23,097 nucleotides of DNA from an uncultured Oscillospiraceae bacterium (GTDB taxonomy: Bacteria; Bacillota; Clostridia; Oscillospirales; Ruminococcaceae). Made by a program: the position numbers and the translations under genes. The notes under the pieces were generated by a model. It saw only the letters and a program-made list of their open reading frames with translations, made no database searches and had not been told where the DNA came from. The DNA lies in the NCBI GenBank assembly GCA_910587135.1, contig CAJULF010000043.1, forward strand, positions 1 through 23,097, in the 5' to 3' direction. Shown here piece by piece: positions 23,023-23,097 of the stretch (positions are counted from its first letter, which is position 1; each line of letters begins with the position of its first letter).

Positions 23023-23097
23023 TCCACAGGCTCCTCCACATTAAGGTCAAAACCGCCGTTCTCCTCAAAATATTTATCCAACTCCTCTACCATCTCT
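23019..23097 (-). CDS. 3' end of an upstream phage head-region gene (partial)
   Basis: The last 25 or 26 codons of a gene that continues past the right edge: EMVEELDKYFEENGGFDLN and ending VEEPVE. Acidic and helical; the stop overlaps the next start by 3 nt. Too short to assign; by position, a head-tail connector or a protein near the major capsid gene. Confidence 0.7.
   Translation of the reverse strand, partial: EMVEELDKYFEENGGFDLNVEEPVE

Noticed and set aside
5603..23097. Tailocin (R-type bacteriocin) or extracellular contractile injection system instead of a phage
   Set aside because: Head-tail connector, GPZ-like and further upstream genes are present, and no AAA+ ATPase or effector cargo typical of injection systems is seen. 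The window ends before capsid and terminase genes, so a tailocin cannot be fully excluded, but a prophage is the simpler reading.

Overview
The window is a chromosomal segment of a Bacillota, most likely a Clostridia/Oscillospiraceae-type gut anaerobe, holding the left end and late structural operon of an integrated contractile-tailed (P2/PBSX-like) prophage. The host assignment is an inference from strong AGGAGG-type ribosome binding sites, sigma-A promoters matching TTGACA-17-TATAAT exactly, frequent GTG/TTG starts, a heterodimeric ABC exporter pair of a common clostridial type, and a Gram-positive XhlA/holin/amidase lysis cassette.

Bases 1-3750 (plus strand) hold two overlapping ABC-exporter half-transporter genes, ended by a bidirectional terminator. 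The first subunit has a degenerate ATP site (Asp for the catalytic Glu, Gln for the switch His) and the second is canonical, so they should form an asymmetric heterodimeric exporter. Bases 3756-3906 (minus) look like a small gene broken by one extra base. About 340 AT-rich bases follow without a recognisable gene. Next comes a tRNA-Arg(ACG) with its own consensus promoter and a terminator, which is the likely prophage attachment site.

Bases 4391-5540 form an accessory strip between tRNA and phage: a tandem 11-bp repeat, a short dyad, a small XRE-family regulator (plus), and a convergent 84-aa orphan protein (minus) with a perfect consensus promoter. Its place between the lysis module and the attachment site is where Gram-positive temperate phages carry lysogenic-conversion genes.

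Bases 5603-23097 are one long, tightly coupled minus-strand late operon. Read in the direction of transcription (right to left) it holds: the end of an unidentified head-region gene, a head-tail connector, a GPZ-like protein, a likely tail terminator, an unknown protein, sheath, tail tube, tail assembly chaperone with a clear -1 frameshift extension (slippery T TTT TTA), tape measure, LysM/X-type tail protein, gpD hub, gpV-like spike, gpU-like protein, gp25/W, baseplate J, gpI, a gpH-like fibre protein, three further fibre/adhesin-type genes (one collagen-like), two small proteins, an XhlA-like membrane protein, a holin, a 29-aa peptide, and an amidase endolysin with two SPOR repeats. Capsid, portal, terminase, early and integrase genes would lie beyond the right edge.
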